A stretch of DNA of 64,000 nucleotides from Eulemur rufifrons (Eukaryota; Chordata; Mammalia; Primates; Lemuridae). The stretch is taken from contig NC_091001.1 of assembly GCF_041146395.1 (NCBI RefSeq), positions 106,228,965-106,292,964 of the forward strand, in the 5' to 3' direction. The stretch's first letter is position 1; each line of letters starts with the position of its first letter. Under the pieces are notes generated by a model. The model was not told where the DNA came from. It saw only the letters and a list, made by a program, of their open reading frames with translations, and ran no database searches. The position numbers and the translations under genes were made by a program. Below, piece by piece: positions 62,985 through 64,000 of this stretch.

Positions 62985-64000
62985 ATTTATTCATATTTGT
63001 AATAGATTTTATTATTAGAATGGTTTTAGATATACAAAAAATTAAAAAGATAACACACAGTTCCCATATACTCTACAATACAGTTTAATCTATTAACATC
63101 ATATGTTAATATATTTGTTACAATTAATGAACCAATATTGATACATTATTATTTTCTAAAGTCCATAGTTTATTTAGGTTTTCAAAATTTTTACCTAGCA
63201 TACTTTTTCTGTTTCAGTATCCCATCTGGAACATCACATCGCCCAGTTATCATGTCATACATACCAAGTGTATACACACATCTGTAACTACTTCTGTATG
63301 TATTGATCTGGATCTATGCAAAGCTAAACAAGAGTTTGGCTGATGTCTCCCACTCTTTCCATTATCACACAGATCATTCTAGCCTGTCTCCCCAATCTTC
63401 CCTCACTCTTTCTTCTAAAATCCATGCAAACACTGATCTTTATACTGTCTGTATAAGTTATTTCTTTTGTGATTTTTCTTTGCTCTTTTGTCAAAGACCA
63501 ATCGACTGTATATTTCATGAGCCTATTGTGTTCCATCGATCTCCTTACTGTATGTAACCTCATAGTAAGCCTTGAAATCCAGTCGTCAGTCTCTGACCTT
63601 GGTCTTTGTCTTTACTAATACGTTGGTTATTCAGGGTCTTTTGTTTTTTCTCGTAAAGTTTTAGAACCAGTTTGTTGATAACTATAAAGTACCTTGTTGA
63701 GATTTGGTTTAGGATTGTGTTTAATCTACAGATCATACTGGGAAGATTAAGATTTTAACCACGTTGAGACTGCCAAACCCTAAACAGAGAATATCTCTAC
63801 TTATGTTGAGGTATTCTTTGATTGTTTTATCAGGACTTTAGTTTTCCACCTATAGATCACATATATACATTGTTGGTTTATACTTACATATTTTATTGTA
63901 TTTTTTGTTGCTATTTGTAATTGGCATTGTGATTTTAATTTCAAATTCCAGTATCCAACTAATATATACGAAAACAATTGACTTTGCAATATCAATTGTT
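62985..64000 (-). mobile_element. Old L1 (L1M), antisense, runs off the window
   Basis: The lower part (62985-63240) resembles the antisense 3' UTR (ttaacatcatatgttaatat, then aaagtccatagtttatttag). The upper part (63470-64000) is antisense ORF2: tgtgttccatcgatctcctt, catagtaagccttgaaatcc and gttattcagggtcttttg. The middle is disturbed. The element continues beyond base 64000. Confidence 0.75.

Overview
The window looks like a gene-poor, AT-rich stretch of a primate nuclear genome, most probably from a strepsirrhine (lemur-type) primate. The best evidence is three near-intact dimeric Alu elements (27708-28065, 44626-44960, 60791-61156). They share a lemur-type linker between the arms (gaaagaaattatatggac) and the right-arm phrase gctgtgagctaggctga. 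Two 3' ends of apparently young L1 elements (33425-33900, 34383-34756) also differ from human L1, one carrying a G-rich duplicated 3' UTR. Family names come from remembered consensus sequences, not from a search.

I find no protein-coding gene, exon set, tRNA, rRNA or CRISPR array that I can support. The longest open frames (246 codons on the minus strand at 51544-52284; 159 codons on the plus strand at 50183-50662) lie in LTR-like or repeat-derived sequence and resemble no protein I know. The window is therefore intergenic or deep intronic, and its content is layered transposable elements.

Layout. 1-3300: no recognised feature except a pyrimidine tract. 3310-11520: several antisense L1 pieces, one split by a nearly complete Tigger1 DNA transposon (8226-10616) with a dead transposase gene. 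11520-18600: mostly old unassigned DNA with MIRs, an old L1 and LTR-like blocks. 18610-18960: an MLT1-type solo LTR lying between two copies of a 44-bp direct repeat. 19000-27500: largely unique DNA with scattered MIR and L2 relics and some candidate conserved non-coding blocks. 27535-37470: Alu, FLAM, L2, MIR and L1 insertions, including a clear nested L1-in-MIR and a young L1 with a 15-bp target duplication. 37470-44212: an old class I-like endogenous provirus with two LTRs, a polypurine tract and a decayed env region, itself hit by a hAT-type transposon and an Alu. 44600-49000: a lemur Alu, an L2 and a dense cluster of microsatellites. 49000-58400: MIR and L2 relics, two LTR-like blocks, an antisense L1, and an L1ME-like element split by a MIR. 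58970-59450: a repeat-free block that could be conserved. 59900-64000: L2s, a very recent lemur Alu with a 47-A tail, an L2 split by a FLAM, and an antisense L1 running off the right edge.

No genes act together here. The main value of the window is its insertion order: L1 then provirus then hAT and Alu; L1 then Tigger1; MIR then L1; L1ME then MIR; L2 then FLAM. I did not find a new biological system.
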